In this document: positions 7,847 to 19,270 of the stretch, one piece after another
Numbering within the stretch: the stretch's first letter is position 1
Layout: every line of letters starts with the position of its first letter
Source: Plazaster borealis
Lineage: Eukaryota > Echinodermata > Asteroidea > Forcipulatida > Labidiasteridae
Direction: 5' to 3'
DNA: 64,000 nucleotides
Assembly: GCA_021014325.1 (NCBI GenBank)
Contig: CM037461.1
Location: forward strand, 5,237,501 to 5,301,500
Translations under genes and position numbers: made by a program
Notes under the pieces: model-generated
Told to the model about the DNA's origin: nothing
Databases searched by the model: none
What the model saw: only the letters and a program-made list of their open reading frames with translations

Positions 7847-9829
7847 ATGGTGCCGCAGGAACAGTACATTATCCAGAACCCTCAGCCTCTGGCCAATCCT
7901 CCAGTCGATTATTTCATCCATGCTATCCTAGTGACTGTGTTTTGTTTCTGGCCAACTGGTATCTTCGCAATCATCAAGGCACATAATGTGAGTAGACATA
8001 CAAATTTACCGCTTTGAATGTTGTGGTTAAAACTACGACTCCAGGGAATCCCTGGAGTGTTCCAATATTAATAGAGCAGTCTGGGGAGAAGTTGTTAAAC
8101 AAACGCGTGCCGCGCAAGCTCACGTTTGGCGCTAATTTTCGCCTAACGCAATCAATACATACCGATACAGTTTATAGTGCGCGCTCGTCCGCACAGCCGT
8201 TGAGCGTCGCATGCATTTTTACCCTTCGCGAAACGGAGCCTGTGATCGTGACAAGAATTAAACATTTACAGAATTTTGTTTCTTCATATTTTCCAAAATT
8301 GTAACGCTTTAAAAACAAAGCGCATTTTATGAATGGAAATAAAAGAGTGGTGACTCAGTCTTCAACGTTCGTTTAAAATCTTGCAGGGTCGTGGTCGTGC
8401 GATCAAGGACCCACAACCCTGCTGGTTTTAAACGAACGCCAGGACCTCATCCCACTCGTTTATTCCCTCAATGAAAAACAATTTAAAGATTAAGTTTTAA
8501 ACTCTTCAACACTTGTGGAGTCAAAAAAATTGGTTCTGGCGGACAGTGTTAGTTTACGAAGTAAAAAGAAAACCACACAATTTCGAGGGATATTTTGTGT
8601 GAATCATTATAAAGGCCCAATACTATTAAAACATCTTTCCAACTACTACTATTGAAACATCTTTCCAACCATATATTCATTTCATAACGATTGCTTTTGT
8701 AGCCCAAAGCGCCCAATCCAAAGGCGATGTGTCCCTTTACCGTGGATTGGAGGAATTAGGAAGCACTCGAGTGAGTGCATGGTTCACCCCGGTTGACAAA
8801 CTGCAGTTTCAAGTCTAAGTGACCCAAAAGATACAGATCCTTATCAGCTCTTATCATAAAACAACATGATAAGAATAATAACCTTGCTATGGCACTGTTG
8901 GGCTGCCTGAACGAACCATGGCTTTTAGTAGTAATGGACAAAATATTAAAATATTATAAAAGTTATTCGTTTTTATTTGAGATTTTGTTTCCCCCACAGC
9001 CTTAAAGAGGCTGAATTGAGTTTAATTTGTGTATTATATTAAGAAAAGTTAAAAATATTGACATAAAAATAGACAAAAGCTAGAGAATTGAAATATTGAA
9101 ATACAACAAAGACAGCAACTCAGACATAGACAACAAAGACAGCAACTCAAACATGGACAACAATGACAACAACTCAGACATGGACAGCAAAGACAGAAAC
9201 TCAGACATGGCAACATTGACAGCAGCTCAGACATGGACAACAATGACAGCAACTCAGACATGGACAACAAAGACAGCAACTCAGACATGGACAACAAATA
9301 CAGCAGCACAGAGACGGATAACACTGATATGAAAAAAAATAAAGACTGAACAAGATTATTACATCTTGTTATTGTGGTTACCACTTTGAACTGAAAACAA
9401 GACCTGAAAAAGGAACAACTGAGAAATCCTTTTTTGCACCAACCCCATTTCCCTCTGATTTAAGCTCTTGCTGGTTATCACTTTGCGGTCCAGTGGAGCT
9501 TATTTGTTAAATGAGTTTGTTTACTTATAAATTCCCTGGAAAAAACCTGGGAAGCAAAAATGCAGTGCACAACTGCCAAATTTTCTAATGGAGCAAACCA
9601 GTCATGCTCAAGCCACATGTACACAGAGAATCCTATCCTTACCCCCACGCTTCCTTTATTCTCTCTGCAGTCTCGCCAAGCAGCCCAAATTGGAGACGCT
9701 TACAACGCTCAAATATCGTCTCAAGCTGCTCGTAAGATGTTTCTGATTAGCCTCTTCATCGGCTTAGGCTTATATGTTGGCCTTGCCATCATTATCGTCC
9801 TCTGGTTTGTCTTCGTCTTATCTTTTTAA
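7847..9829 (+). CDS. CD225-domain (IFITM/dispanin-like) membrane protein, two exons
   Basis: Exon 1 is 7847-7987 (ATG to a GTGAGT donor); exon 2 is 9671-9829 (after CTCTCTGCAG; stop 9827-9829). Both borders are phase 0, giving 99 residues with no lesion. Residues 17-46 match the CD225 signature: PPVDYF, a first hydrophobic segment with CFWPTGI, and AIIKAHN. Exon 2 gives the intracellular loop (SRQAAQIGDAYNAQISSQAAR) and a second membrane segment (SLFIGLGLYVGLAIIIVLWF). CD225 proteins sit in plasma or endosomal membranes; some (IFITMs) restrict virus entry, others act at synapses. The cysteine before FWP is a plausible palmitoylation site. Which subfamily this is cannot be told. An upstream non-coding exon is possible. 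Confidence 0.8.
8366..8438 (+). repeat. Long hairpin in the CD225-gene intron
   Basis: Arms CGTTCGTTTAAAA and TTTTAAACGAACG pair perfectly; inside them GCAGGGT pairs with ACCCTGC and GTGGTC with GACCCAC (one bulge), leaving about 11 loop bases. This 73-base foldback lies in the sense strand of the intron. It could be a miRNA-precursor-like hairpin or a small inverted-repeat transposon remnant. Confidence 0.6.
9100..9310 (+). repeat. Minisatellite, ~27-bp units
   Basis: About eight imperfect copies of a unit containing CAACTCAGACATGGACAA, with sub-repeats of GACAACAA. It lies in the CD225 intron. The repeat is open in several frames on both strands by composition, not as a gene. Confidence 0.85.
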
Positions 9830-12430
9830 CAAAATTTGAAATAGGCCAACTGGGTTAATGTATAGAAAATGTATAGAAAATGTTTACAAAATGAGTTACC
9901 TTGTACATCCCAGGACATTTCTCCAAATACATACTCTAAACACCAAACAGATTTTATTGTTAAAATTTATGAATTAAAATCAAACACTTAATAGACAATG
10001 TGCCGTCTGACGTCCGATGAAACCAAAACATTGGGTTCCTGCCTGCCGATGTGTGTACACATCGTGCTTTGTATAAAGTTGGGTAAGTTAATATGAACTT
10101 TAAAACCATTCAAAGCATGATGTGTGCACATGCCGGTAGCCAGATTTCAATAGAGGGCGTTTCAGATTTTTAAAGATCACATAAATTATGACCACTCGTA
10201 ACGGGCATAATCTAGAGGTAATGCCACAGGGTGAATAAGCATTAAATTATCGCATGTGCAACATCCATGCTGACTCATTAAGTGAAGTTGAATGACGGCT
10301 GTTTTCAGGACCTTTCAATTTCGCGCAAAATGTTATCGAGTTACCATATTTAACCTTCCCCTGAACCAGCAGAGGATTCAGTTAGTTCATGGTTAGTTTT
10401 ACCAAGTGTTACTTGGCAACAACAGAGGGCTCTCTTCTGCATATAATGAATATGCATATACAAGGGTAATGCCCGAGGCATGTGGTAGGCATGTGGCAGG
10501 CATATGAACAACCTTTCTGGCTGTTTATAGAGAGAAGAGTGAAATCAATTCATAAGATGGGACCAAGTGTGACCACGAAAAAACATTTTATGGTATTCGA
10601 TATAATGCATCATATCATGGAGTACCTCCATGATCATAAAGAGGCTCTAGGTTTTTTTAAAGACATGCAAAGAAAATAGTATTGGACCGGAACGCACTCA
10701 AAATGTTTAACAAGTTGAAGGTTGTTGTCATTTATGAAGCTTCTCCCTATGTCTAGGTAGAATCATGTGTGTAAACACCGGCAATCGTGGACCCTCCTTT
10801 GTTCAACTCTTTGTGTTAACAAAGAGAAGTCCTCGGTAAGCGGGATTTACAAACATGTGTGTGTGGGCATGTGTACGCATTCAAACCGAGGACTTTAACA
10901 ATAGGGATCCGGGGAAAAGGTGTACCGAGGACGTCCTCGCTTTGATTTCATGTACAAAACCAATGGGGACGTCGCTGAAAAAAACTATGTCCAAACAATG
11001 GGAGAACAAAGAGAAGTCCTCGGTTTACACCTTACACATACATGTGTGTGTGTGTGGACACACGGAAGGGCATATGTGGGGTCCTGACAACAATGGAACA
11101 ATTGACCCCACAAGGTCATTTCAATAGGAACAATTGGGCCCCACAAGGGAATTCTTCAGAAAAGGGAATAATAGAACAACAATAGCAGTACCCCACAAAC
11201 CGGATCCGTAAGGATGTGTGAGCGTGTCTATCCATAGACTTGATTTCAAGTCTGAGTTCGCGGTTATTTCTCTGCATCAGCCACGCAAAACTCCCCGAAG
11301 ATTGGCTATCCCACGCTCTGACTCGCAATCTCAGACTTGACCCTATTGTGTATATGGTATATTCATTAATTCACAACTGAAATTTACATAACAATTCTGA
11401 TCCCAGAGCGATGGCCATTCAGGAGGCCACATATTCCCTGTTGGCTGCGTCAATTACCATTAGGTTACACCCACTTCAGCATTTTCTGTGGTATCATTGG
11501 TCTTATTTTTGTATAGTGCTTGGTATACGGTGGTATTTATAATTTATAGCTAAAATGATACAAGATCATACTATACTGAAAAATGTACGTAATAAAATAC
11601 CTGATTCTTGCAAGACCAAAAACTGTGTTATGGTTTGAATGGAATCGTCGAATGATTTTTCCCCAACGTTTTTAATTATTTTGAACATGTGCATCATCAA
11701 TGTTTTATTTCTGTACTGTATCCCGTGGGCGCGCGGCGCGCATCCCGTGGTTTAAATGGTTAAATTTTAATATGAATCTTATTGAAGGTTTCTGCGAATC
11801 TGACCAATCAGAGTGTTCCGTCCGCTTTTGGACTAATTCGCCATAGGGTGTGTACAAACCGATGAACAGGATTCCCAAGTCTGTGATCGTAGGTTAATGA
11901 CGGAGGTAAATCCACAAGAGGGCGCTATTTCAGGCAATAATGTACGTTCAGCGCATGCACGCTCACTTACGCACATACATGTACATGTCCGCCGGACGGT
12001 TTTGCATAGCCCCGGACACGTGCTTACAAGAGCTACATTGAGGGGCTACTTGTAAGTAGGATCTGTACTTGTGGGCTTTTCTCGTGTTGTGGGCTCATGC
12101 CCACAATGTTTAAAACAGAAAAGATTAAAGAAAAGGGATCATAGTCACAACCTGTGGAATGCCCACTATGTCACTCTCCTAAACATGTACGATTGCATAT
12201 GCAAAAGTGTCCGGAGCGGACAGTATTGCATGGCGGACACAATTGCATCGGACACCATCGCTACAATAGCTAATAGCTGGGAGCTTATGAACATTGGGAG
12301 GGGTAGGAAGCCCGACTGCCGAGTTCATTTTGTTCAGGGTCTTTAAATCCATTTATTAAAAATCGCAAGGTTTCAGTGCTCTTTGTATGTACCTTCCCCT
12401 TCATTTTAACATGATTTTTTTGATAATTAA
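9830..12430. other. Gene-free stretch with minor repeats
   Basis: No supported gene. ATTAAA near 9971 could serve the CD225 gene as a weak poly(A) signal. At 10800-11060 the phrase AGAGAAGTCCTCGGT recurs (about 10820 and 11010) with related CGAGGAC pieces, next to TG/CA-rich sequence; this looks like an old duplicated repeat. The stretch 11950-12260 has repeated CGGACAC motifs. Open frames here are short and unlike any family I know. Confidence 0.5.
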
Positions 12431-12529
12431 ATAAGATTTATTTTGTCAATACAAACGAATACCCAATTTTCTAATAGTGACGGTCAATGGTATTTTTGTA
12501 GAAACAATTTTGTGACAAAAAAGCAAAAA

Positions 12530-13515
12530 TATTGGGGCCCTGAAAGGGACGGGTGAAAACGAAAATTGAAAAGTTGAACAAAAAAACCCAAAATTTAATT
12601 CCTTCAAAACAGTTATTTTGTTCCCTCGAAATAATATTTTGTATCTTCAAAATATTACTCTTTTGCCCTCGAAATATGGATATTATTGATTTTGAGCACA
12701 CAAAATGATTTATTGAGCACGAAATGATTTTGAGCGGTCAAAATAAACTTTCGAGTGAGCAAAATAATTTCAAACAATATTTTTTGAGCGCATGAAATGA
12801 CTTCGATCACATAAAATGATTCATAGTACAATCACTCAAAACATTTTCCTGTCAAATTAAATGATTTCGAATAATATTTCGAGTGCATAAAATGATTTAG
12901 TTCCCTCGAAATATTCCTCGAAATATCATTTTGAGGAAAATAAATATTATTTTAGTGTGTTTAAAGTGCATACAAATAATTTATCTCTAGGCCTAGGCCT
13001 ATAGCTGGAAATCATTTTGAGCGCTTAAAAGAATTGTTAATAAAATGTTGATACTTTTTCAAGCGCTCGAAATTAATCATTTTGAGCGCTCAAAATTATT
13101 TTGAGCCCACAAAATGATTTCTTGATTAAGAAATGATTTCGAGCGATAATAAATCCTTTTGAATACCATTACAAAAAAATCGAGCACACAAAATAATATT
13201 TCGATATTTTGTTTGAGTCCATGATTTAAATGATTTTTTGAGAAGGAAGTTGTTTTTGAATAAATTGATTTTGAGCCCATAAAATGATTTCGGTCGAGCC
13301 CTCAAAATCGCTTTGCGCGCTTGAAATAAATGATTTTGAATGATACTTCGAATTTGTTAAAGCGCACAAAATAAATTCAAATATTATTTTGATATCTTTT
13401 CGATTGAGCGCACGAGAACAATTTGTTTCAAGCACTCAAAATCATATCGAGCGCACGAAATAATTTTGCTCTAAAACATTATTTTGAGTGCTCAAAATCA
13501 TTTCGTACCAAAAGG
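12530..13515. repeat. Degenerate array of short palindromes
   Basis: About 1 kb of AT-rich DNA built from variants of TTTTGAGCGCTCAAAAT, CGAGCGCACAAAATGATTT and CCCTCGAAATAT, spaced irregularly every 20-40 bases. Many variants are self-complementary. Open frames through it are low complexity and not genes. Confidence 0.7.
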
Positions 13516-13519
13516 GAAC

Positions 13520-14040
13520 ACAAATATTTACTTTTTGTATTACCTTTTATTTATTTTTTGATCTGGAGCAGACAAAAAACAAACGAACTTAAATTCTATT
13601 CGATACGAAACACACTGATTTATTTGTTCTCCAAGAACAACAACTTATTCAATGCTCACTCACTGAACTCAGCATTTGGTCTGTCTACACAGCTAAATTA
13701 TGCACAATACAACGCTCACCAAGCCAACATTTGTCCGCTGGCGCGAAAAGAACAGTATATCAGTATATTTATAGTCCATACTTCCGTAGGCGGGAAGTTT
13801 CTTCACACAGTTGTGTGTCTCGAAAGTTGTTTACAGTCTACAACCAGTTTGATTTATGTTTACTATTTGAAAAAGCCCGAAAACCACATAAAATGCCTTT
13901 AAACTTTCATTATTTTTTATCAAGGTAAATAAAATAAGCATTCAAACCGATTCCTGCTTTTATTAGAAGCCTGAACCTTCAGGGAAAGTTTTAAACCAAC
14001 GTTGGCTGCAACGTTTTGCGATTTTGGAAGGTATTTACTT
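13520..14040. other. Gene-free stretch
   Basis: AT-rich, with one short pairing (CTTCCGTAGGCGGGAAG near 13780). Nothing recognisable was found. Confidence 0.4.
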
Positions 14041-14044
14041 TTAA

Positions 14045-14116
14045 AGTAGCGCCTTGAGCGTCACTGAGTGACGGATATGTGCGCTATGTAAGAAGCCACT
14101 ATTATTATTATTATTA
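14045..14116 (+). mobile_element. 3' tail of an L2/CR1-type LINE or its SINE
   Basis: The phrase GCGCCTTGAGCGTCACTGAG with GTGCGCTATGTAAG and an ATT microsatellite is the typical 3' end of L2-clade LINEs. Compare GCGCTATATAAATGC followed by ATT repeats at the end of the LINE at 58.9 kb. Confidence 0.6.
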
Positions 14117-14367
14117 AAGAGGCCCGTGTGAAACGCCAGTTTTGTCTCAAGCACCCATAATAACTGTGTGTCATGTTGTATTTCTGCGAAGTTTCTACTT
14201 CAGCATCAAATAAAATACCCTCTGTAAGTACTTAACTACCATTTACTCAGATCAAATTCTACTTAATTGTTTCCGTTAATATTTTATAGTTACGTATAAC
14301 TGCATGAGCTTTGATGAAAACATTCATTGGTCAAATAAGGTTGCCCTTGCAGGGTCAACCTTATTTG

Positions 14368-14435
14368 AACCAGTTAACAGTTTGTGTACAAGGCATTATA
14401 TGTTCTTGTATTATACACAAACTGTTTAACTGGTT
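14368..14435. repeat. Inverted repeat with ~20-base arms
   Basis: AACCAGTTAACAGTTTGTGTA pairs with the complement at 14412-14435 with one extra base in an arm; about 23 bases form the loop. The plus-strand duplicate at 53790-53825 has lost most of one arm. Confidence 0.6.
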
Positions 14436-14583
14436 TATCACAGCCAAGAACTAAAGAAGAGGACACCTTTCTTGCAACGTTATACGATGATCCCTGCCTC
14501 CACCACCCCTCCCCACAATACAAGTAAGAGGGCCACATTTTGCCAACCCCTGGTCCTGATATGGGTGTTGGAGACGATGTTCC

Positions 14584-14723
14584 TTATTGGGATGACTCAG
14601 ACGAACTGGGATGGGGTTTGTGCCTCCAGTTTAACCACAGTACGGCAACAACAGTCAGTGATTGTACACCAGCCATTAGACTGAAAGCCACGGTGTAGTC
14701 TCCAGTAGTGTCATAAATCAATC
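14584..14723 (-). pseudogene. Extra copy of the transporter last exon
   Basis: This 140-base exon has the CAG acceptor (14724-14726) and a stop at 14584-14586. It encodes IYDTTGDYTVAFSLMAG with a terminal membrane segment and the SSESSQ tail. It duplicates the last exon at 15216-15355. The sequence beyond its stop resembles the flank of the plus-strand exon at 53518-53657, so this copy probably sits in the ancestral downstream context. Confidence 0.7.
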
Positions 14724-14869
14724 CTGGTGGGCAAAAAAAAGAAGATCATAACATGCAAAACAGGAACAAAGATAAGGTGGGCCCTAATATGGAAAATTTA
14801 GACTTAGCAGGAAAAACAGTCATCCGATGAGCCGACTGTTAATTACATGACTTGACTTAAATGTATTAT

Positions 14870-15200
14870 ACAGGATTGGTAGAGCTGACAAAACAGTCGC
14901 AATTAAAGTTCATGTTTTGTGTGATTAACCATATACATGAAATAACAAACCTGTGAAAATTTGAGCTCAATTAGTCATCGAGGTCACGAGAAAATAGTGA
15001 AAAGAGACCTTATGTGTTTTCTGTTTTTCAAACATCGAGTTTATTATCACGCATGATAAAAAATATTGTTTTACTCATTTCTCAGAAACGATATCATTTT
15101 AGGTAGAAATATTTGAAGGAACTCTTTCTACTATTACTTACTTTAAATCATGTAAGTTATGTGTGAATCTGTGAACATTGGTGTTTTCGATCTTACCAAT
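14870..15200 (-). repeat. Short interspersed element, copy inverted at 53050-53395
   Basis: This ~330-base element contains TTGTGTGATTAACCATATAC and AACGATATCATTTTAGG, and matches 53050-53395 in reverse complement. It lies between the two duplicate last exons. Its end AGTACACTATTGGTAA (visible in the other copy) is shared with the family at 17478 and 52545, suggesting related terminal sequences. Confidence 0.6.
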
Positions 15201-15215
15201 AGTGTAACACTAAAC

Positions 15216-15355
15216 TTATTGGGATGATTCAGATGAACTGCGATGGCGTTTCTGCCTCCAGTATAACCACAGTACAGCAACAACAGTCAGTGATTGTACA
15301 CCAGCCATTAGACTGAAAGCCACGGTGTAGTCTCCAGTGGTGTCATAAATCAATC
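15216..15355 (-). pseudogene. Transporter minus copy, last exon
   Basis: AACCAG acceptor then 140 bases to TAA 15216-15218. It encodes LIYDTTGDYT, one membrane segment (TVVAVLWLYW) and a polar tail SSSESSQ. The reading frame is intact. Confidence 0.7.
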
Positions 15356-15772
15356 CTGGTTGGCATAAAACAAAGATCATAACATAAACAAACAGAAACA
15401 TAGATAAGGTAGCCCATAAGATTTAAAAATTAGACTTACAATTTTTTTAAAAATATAAATAAGATAATCAAGTTAGTGGGGTAAAAAGGTCATTCGATGA
15501 GCCGACTGTTAATTACTTTACTCGACATAAAAGGATAATGTGTTAAACGGCGGGCACTGTGCTAACTGTCAACTTTATTGCACTCATCAACAAAGATAAC
15601 TGCAACATCAAAATTGGAATGCTCCTCTTGACCTTGGTAAACAAGAACTGAGAGATGGTTTTCACTACTATTTGACCTTCCAATGTTGTGTTTCAACAAA
15701 AAGGTGCTTAATTTGAAAAATTAGTTGCAGTAGCGTTAGTGTTCTAGCTGCAGACGAGGCATAATAACTCAC

Positions 15773-16203
15773 CTGGAAAATATAAAAAAGGAGTATTGTC
15801 AAACCAGACGCAAGTCCAAACCACCCTAGTGCGTGCCCCATCCGTTCTTCACCGAATGTCTCCTTAATGACAACTTCTATGAGTATTGAAGTCATTGAGA
15901 AAGCATTTCCAAACGAGAAAGCATTAGCAATAATCGGCCAATAAGACATTAACCATGGATCAACAGCATAATAAATGGCAACTAAAAGTAGACCTCCAGC
16001 AAGCCATGCGTGTGTGCTGACAACACGCACGGTTTTTACCAATGGACCAATCACAACGCAAGCTACTGTTCTCCCGATTCCATAAGCTATAATGAAATGT
16101 GATGCGTCTTCCAGTGTGAAATCTTTATACATAGTAGTGTACTGCACATAGTATATTAACCATGCAGAGTATATCAATATCCAAAACGAGTTTATAAATA
16201 AAA
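15773..16203 (-). pseudogene. Transporter minus copy, exon 3 second part
   Basis: Continuation of exon 3 after the insertion, open from FWILIYSAWLIYYVQ through FGNAFSMTSILIEV to ILLFYIFQ at a GTGAGT donor. It covers membrane segments 7-11 of the 12 expected. The upstream edge is exactly the CTAG end of a Helentron-like element at 16204-16207. Confidence 0.7.
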
Positions 16204-16369
16204 CTAGACTTATCTTGTTTGTAAATTACAAAAAAACGGTGTTCGGTTTGTTTTTAGGTGTTCGGGCATTAAGCCCGAACAACTCCTTGTTTTTGTTCGT
16301 TTTTTTAGGTGTTCGGGCATTCAGCCCGAACAACTCTTTGTTATTGTTCGTTTTTTTTTTTTTAGTTCT

Positions 16370-17270
16370 TCTTTTTCTTCTGTTTGGCGTTTGTCCGCAA
16401 AAACAACCATACTTGCAAACCTTTGATCAACTTGAAACTTAATGTGACGTTAGAAAATAACGAGCAGAAGGTGTGTGAGCAATGACGTCATGATGACGTC
16501 ATCGGGTGTCAAATTACAAGCCATTTTAGTTCAAAAAGTGCCCTCAGGCCAATGCATGTATGTCTCTGAATATTACAGCTATGGTATTCATATTTGGGCA
16601 CATGATAGATCAAGAAATGGGCAACACTTAAAAAGTTAACGGTAAATTCACTTGACCTTTACTTCCGGTCGTACCGGAAGGTCAAAGTTTGCCTTTCTGC
16701 AATTCTTAACAAAAAATCATTTCCTGGCAAAATTCTTAACTTCTGTTTATCTGATCAACTTCAAATTTACACCATGTTAGAAACTGGATGAAACCTCCAT
16801 CAAGTTGTTGTGATGTAATGATTACGTCATTAGGTGTCGAATTACAGTAAATCAAAGTTTAATCTTTCAAAAAATCATAACTCGATAACAATGTAATGGA
16901 TTTCAACAATCTATGCATCATCGGACAGATCTTTCAAGACTCAACAAACGCTACACAAAGAGTGACCCCGTTTGACCTTGACCTCCGGCTCAACATGTAA
17001 GTTGAACATTTCGTTAGTAGCCCTCGGATGTGCGCCTTCACTGAAGGCTGGATGTAGTGGCATGATTTCCGTGCAAGTTTTGACGTGTCGCAGTTCAACG
17101 CACTTATAACGGTAGCTTATCAATGGCGCAAAAAAACACTGCAGAATTAAATTCCGCTCAACCTGTGCCATGTTCAGCGTCAAGTTGTTCCCCTATTCGC
17201 CTTTTTGATGACTCAATGGTGAACATGGAATCGAAGACGAAGTTTTACTGAGATGGCCACCTGCTTCAGT
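16370..17270 (+). repeat. Direct repeat, copy 1 (within P1)
   Basis: About 900 bases match 18310-19270, starting GTTTGTCCGCAAAAACAACC and including CRE-like TGATGACGTCATC and TTCCGGTCGTACCGGAAG. Confidence 0.8.
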
Positions 17271-17477
17271 GATTCGTATGACTTTTAATTATGTGAGAAA
17301 TTGCAAGCAGACAAAAACAAACATTGGTTATGTTTTTATCAGACACCGAGAAACGGGGCATGACATCGGCTCATAAAAGGGCGTTTCAGATCGTCATTTG
17401 ACGGCGGTGTCTATCAGTGCGACACGGTGAATAAAACGGTAAGCGTCATTGCCTTTTAAAATGATTCTTCATTGAAA

Positions 17478-17870
17478 GGCACTGTACACGTTTGGTAATT
17501 GTCAAAGACCAGTGTTTTCATTCGGTGTATCCCAACATATGCATAAAACAACAAGCCTGTGAAAATTTGGGCTCAATTGGTCATCGAAGTTGCAAGAAAA
17601 TGATGAAGAAAAAACACCCTTGTTGTTAAAATTTGTATGCTTTCAGATTAGGAATAAAAACTTCTCGCAAGAAGTTTTTATTATTTTAGTGAGAAATTAC
17701 CTCTTTCTCGAAAACTACGTTACTTCAGAGGGAGTCGTTTCCTACAATGTGTTATACTATCAACAGCCCTCCGTTGCTCGTTACCAAGTAAGTTTTTATG
17801 CTAATATTTGTTTTGAGTCTTTACCAAACGTGTACGATACCTTTAATGCACAGTTGTTCTAAAGTTTACC
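17478..17870 (+). repeat. Short interspersed element (sea-star-like MITE family)
   Basis: Begins GGCACTGTACACGTTTGG and includes GTGAAAATTTGGGCTCAATT and AAACTACGTTACTTCAGAGG. Related copies lie at 25815-26130 and 52545-53050. From memory this family is abundant in sea stars. It carries no gene. Confidence 0.6.
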
Positions 17871-18309
17871 GTTAATCATCAAGTGGTGACGTTGGTTACG
17901 TTTTTAAAACTAAGGAACATTTAGTATGATCGTCGAACGAAGAGGTAAAATTGGGCAATTGGAGACGGGTATGATTGCTGTGTCTTGTCAGATTGATTAA
18001 TGTTTTCCATCAACTCTGTATTATCACTTGCATATTTAGAAACTCTTCGATGAAGGTTTTCCTAAGAAGGTTTCGTTTGTAAGTTGTTCACTTCAAAAAC
18101 AGTTTGTGCACTTTCCACAAGCTTTTTCTTGTGTAATTTCCTTACGCTGATATTTTGTACTGTATGCGCCTAGATCAGGCTGGTCCTTGAGAGAGCACAA
18201 TATAAATTGTCCAACCGGAAGTAAAAGAAATAATATATTAAGAGGTTTTTTTTATTTGTCAGTAAAAGTCTTGTATACTAACTATCAGTACAGTTTATTT
18301 TTTTTATTT

Positions 18310-19270
18310 ATTTTTTTTGCTTATTCTTCTGATAGTCGTTTGTCCGCAAAAAAACCATACTTGCAAACCTTTGATCAACTTGAAACTTAATGTGACATTA
18401 GAACATAACAAGCAGAAGGTGTGTGAGCAATGACGTTATGATGACGTCATCGGGTGTCAAATTACAAGCCATTTTAGTTCAAAAAGTGCCCTCATGCCAA
18501 TGCCTGTAGGTCTCTGAATATAACAGCTGTGGTATTCATATTTAGGCATATGATAGAGCAAGACACGGGCAACATTTGAAAAGTTAACGTCAAATTCACA
18601 TGACCTTTACTTCCGGTCGTACCGGAAGGTCAAAGTTTGCCTTGGTGCAATTCTTAACAAAAAATCATTTCCTGGCAAAATTCTTAACTTTCGTTCATCT
18701 GATCAACTTCAAATTTACACCATGTTAGAAACTGGATGAAACCTCCATCAAGTTGTTGTGACGTAATGATTACGTCATCAGGTGTCGAATTACAGTAAAT
18801 CAAAGTTTAATATTTCAAAAAATCATAACTCGATAACAATTTTATGGATTATAACAATCTATACATCATCGGACAGGTCTTTTAAAACTCAACAAACGCT
18901 ACACAAAGAGTGACCCCGTTTGAGCTTGACCTCCGGCTCAAAATGTAAGTTGAACATTTCGTTAGTAATAGCCTGGGAATTCGTTCCGCTCCATTGATCA
19001 CGAGGTCCAAAGCCTACGTGCACTGTAGTGGCATGATTTCCGTGCAAGTTTTGACGTGTCGCAGTTCAACGCACTTATAACGCAAGCTTATCAATGGCGC
19101 AATAACACCGCAGAACTAAATTCCGCTCAACCTGTGCCATGTTCAGCGTCAAGTTGTTCCCCTATTCGCCCTTTTGGTGGCTCATGGTGACCATGGAATC
19201 AAAGACGAAGTTTTACTGAGATGGCCACCTGCTTCAGTGATTCGTATGACTTTTAATTATGTGAGAAATA
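18310..19270 (+). repeat. Direct repeat, copy 2 (within P1)
   Basis: Second copy of 16370-17270, 1940 bases downstream, with small indels. Spacing and matching ends suggest an internal tandem duplication of the element. Confidence 0.8.

Larger units (their letters stand above)
7988..9670 (+). other. Intron of the CD225 gene
   Basis: GT-AG intron of 1683 bases. It contains the hairpin at 8366-8438, a short duplicated stretch at 8630-8670 (ACATCTTTCCAAC twice) and the minisatellite at 9100-9310. No other reading frame is supported. Confidence 0.65.

Noticed and set aside
9096..9332. Open frames on both strands rich in N/S/D/M or C/L
   Set aside because: They only translate the 27-bp minisatellite in the CD225 intron; no independent coding signal.
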